From Damh-18 sp036275695 (GTDB lineage: Bacteria > Patescibacteriota > Minisyncoccia > Phycocordibacterales > UBA918): 6,149 nucleotides of DNA. Each line of letters opens with the position of its first letter. The stretch's first letter is position 1. A program made the translations under genes and the position numbers. Under the pieces are notes generated by a model. The model was not told the origin of the DNA. It saw nothing but the letters and a program-made list of their open reading frames with translations, and searched no databases. The DNA is taken from positions 1-6,149 of the forward strand of contig DASUDI010000030.1 of assembly GCA_036275695.1 (NCBI GenBank), given 5' to 3'. Below, one piece after another: positions 5,470 through 6,149 of the stretch.

Positions 5470-5490
5470 CAGGCGAATGCACACGTGCCA

Positions 5491-5521
5491 TTGGCATAGA
5501 TGTTCGGTAGTATTCTATAAT
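5491..5521 (+). promoter_or_regulatory. Probable promoter of the four-helix membrane protein
   Basis: A perfect -10 TATAAT (5516-5521) is preceded by a 5/6 match -35, TTGGCA (5491-5496), with a 19-bp spacer, which is longer than the optimal 17. Transcription would start near 5528, about 27 nt before the ATG at 5555. It lies just after the first twin palindrome, as expected for a new transcription unit. Confidence 0.5.
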
Positions 5522-5554
5522 ATCTAGGTTATTCATTTGCATATTCGGCATTCT

Positions 5555-5992
5555 ATGACACTCACAACACTTCCCGTCACACCCGTACATCTTTTTTTTG
5601 TATTGTTTTCTTTTTTCTGGATTATTCGCTCAGATTGGTACGGGTTGCAGTGGATACGCGGGAAGCGTACTCTTTTAGAAAGAGAAAAACTCGACATATT
5701 TCATAAATGCGTATGGATGGGGTTGGTAGGTATTATTGCGACGGGTAGCGTGCTCATCGCGCAACGAATTAAATTACTGGGTGACTTTTTCTTCTGGTTC
5801 AAGATGTTCTTTGTAGGTGCCTTGTTGATAAATAGTTTTTTTATAAACAAGGAAATGATACTCGCGAGCACGACGCCCTTTGCGCAACTTTCGAAAAAGC
5901 GTAAAGCACTTGTTTTTCTGGTGGGATCAATTTCTACAATTTCTTGGATATCGGCATTTATACTAGGCGAAGTGTTGGCGGAGTTACGTTAG
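5555..5992 (+). CDS. Four-helix integral membrane protein, unknown function
   Basis: This is a 145-residue protein from ATG 5555; an in-frame TTG lies at 5537, with no Shine-Dalgarno for either. Four hydrophobic segments lie at about 10-24, 52-70, 77-97 and 119-140. Basic residues are concentrated in the first loop (R35, K37, R38, R43, K45, K51) and the third loop (K114-K117), which puts those loops in the cytoplasm and both termini outside. Polar residues in or at the edges of helices include His12, His50, Lys83 and Asn93. Two histidines in a four-helix bundle can bind haem in cytochrome b561-like or CopD-like proteins, but I see no family signature, so that is speculation. The conserved-looking stretch DWYGLQWIRGK near 27-37 would be the best probe. 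It appears to be a single-gene unit with its own promoter, bracketed by two identical palindromes. Confidence 0.75.
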   Translation: MTLTTLPVTPVHLFFVLFSFFWIIRSDWYGLQWIRGKRTLLEREKLDIFHKCVWMGLVGIIATGSVLIAQRIKLLGDFFFWFKMFFVGALLINSFFINKEMILASTTPFAQLSKKRKALVFLVGSISTISWISAFILGEVLAELR

Positions 5993-6014
5993 AAGTCTGG
6001 TGAAATCTACAAAT

Positions 6015-6058
6015 ACAAAGGGTCACCCTTCGCAAACCTGCGAAGGGTGACCCTTTGT
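6015..6058. repeat. Perfect 20-bp palindrome, copy 2 of twin hairpins
   Basis: Arms 6015-6034 and 6039-6058 surround an AACC loop. This is a base-for-base copy of 5426-5469. It lies 22 nt after the four-helix protein stop and 18 nt before the end of a probable minus-strand gene, so here it could serve as a bidirectional terminator. The plus-strand side continues TTTGTTGTTTG, a slightly better T-rich tail than copy 1. Confidence 0.9.
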
Positions 6059-6076
6059 TGTTTGTGGTGATGAGTA

Positions 6077-6149
6077 CTATTCACCAGAAGAGGGGGCACC
6101 CTCTTCTTTGAGCGCTGTGCGCACATGCTTTTCAAGTTCCTGCAAAAGC
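6077..6149 (-). CDS. C-terminal end of a minus-strand gene (partial)
   Basis: Reading leftward from the window edge, one minus-strand frame gives 23 residues ending KHVRTALKEEGAPSSGE and a TAG stop at 6079-6077. The sequence is helical and charged and then turns into a short polar tail, as many protein ends do. The stop is TAG, as in most genes here, and a palindromic terminator follows it. The rest of the gene is outside the window, so no function can be given. The open frame is short enough that chance is possible. Confidence 0.45.
   Translation of the reverse strand, partial: LLQELEKHVRTALKEEGAPSSGE

Noticed and set aside
5426..6058. The twin palindromes as the start of a CRISPR array or IS terminal repeats
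   Set aside because: There are only two copies 589 bp apart with a gene between them, no spacers, and no transposase. Each copy is palindromic in itself rather than an inverted pair at element ends.
1..6149. Reassignment of UGA to glycine (code 25) or tryptophan (code 4)
   Set aside because: No conserved gene contains an in-frame TGA, and the recognised proteins end at normal lengths under the standard code.

Overview
The window most likely comes from a Candidatus Patescibacteria / Parcubacteria-type (CPR) genome. The evidence is family resemblance: a bS6 with a long acidic tail, a bS6-SSB-bS18 cluster that ends straight after a 63-residue bS18, and an EF-P with a basic loop in place of the usual PGKG. 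Most genes also lack a Shine-Dalgarno sequence, and several short membrane proteins are unrecognised. This placement is an inference from remembered family features; no search was run. The standard code fits every gene: no gene has an in-frame TGA, and all stops are TAG or TAA.

Layout. A metallo-beta-lactamase-fold enzyme of the persulfide dioxygenase (Blh/ETHE1-like) type opens the window (38-937). It is followed by a self-contained small transcription unit: consensus-like promoter with an embedded dyad (971-999), strong Shine-Dalgarno, a 65-residue Cys-rich protein from a TTG start (1050-1247), and a strong terminator (1318-1359). A membrane-anchored coiled-coil VanY-type D,D-carboxypeptidase lies on the minus strand (1388-2314), divergent from rpsF-ssb-rpsR (2442-3681). 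This cluster converges on efp (minus, 3823-4404) across a 28-pair hairpin and a GC-rich palindrome. efp is divergent from an ECF-type sigma factor (4461-5042), which is followed by a two-helix membrane protein (5078-5395). A four-helix membrane protein (5555-5992) has its own promoter and is bracketed by two identical perfect palindromes. The last bases hold the probable C-terminus of a minus-strand gene.

How the genes relate. The ribosomal cluster, SSB and EF-P are housekeeping. The carboxypeptidase trims peptidoglycan. The sigma factor and its membrane neighbour could form an envelope-signal regulatory pair. The first enzyme would detoxify sulfane sulfur, and the adjacent Cys-rich protein could be linked to thiol or metal chemistry; that link is only a guess. 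The most unusual material is the regulated Cys-rich cassette, the twin palindromes, the TAG-rich and TGA-free stop-codon use, and signs of leaderless translation starts.

No gene-free stretch exceeds 300 bases. The largest gaps (938-1049, 1248-1387, 3682-3822, 5396-5554) are accounted for by promoters, leaders and hairpins. I saw no rRNA, tRNA, CRISPR array or transposase.
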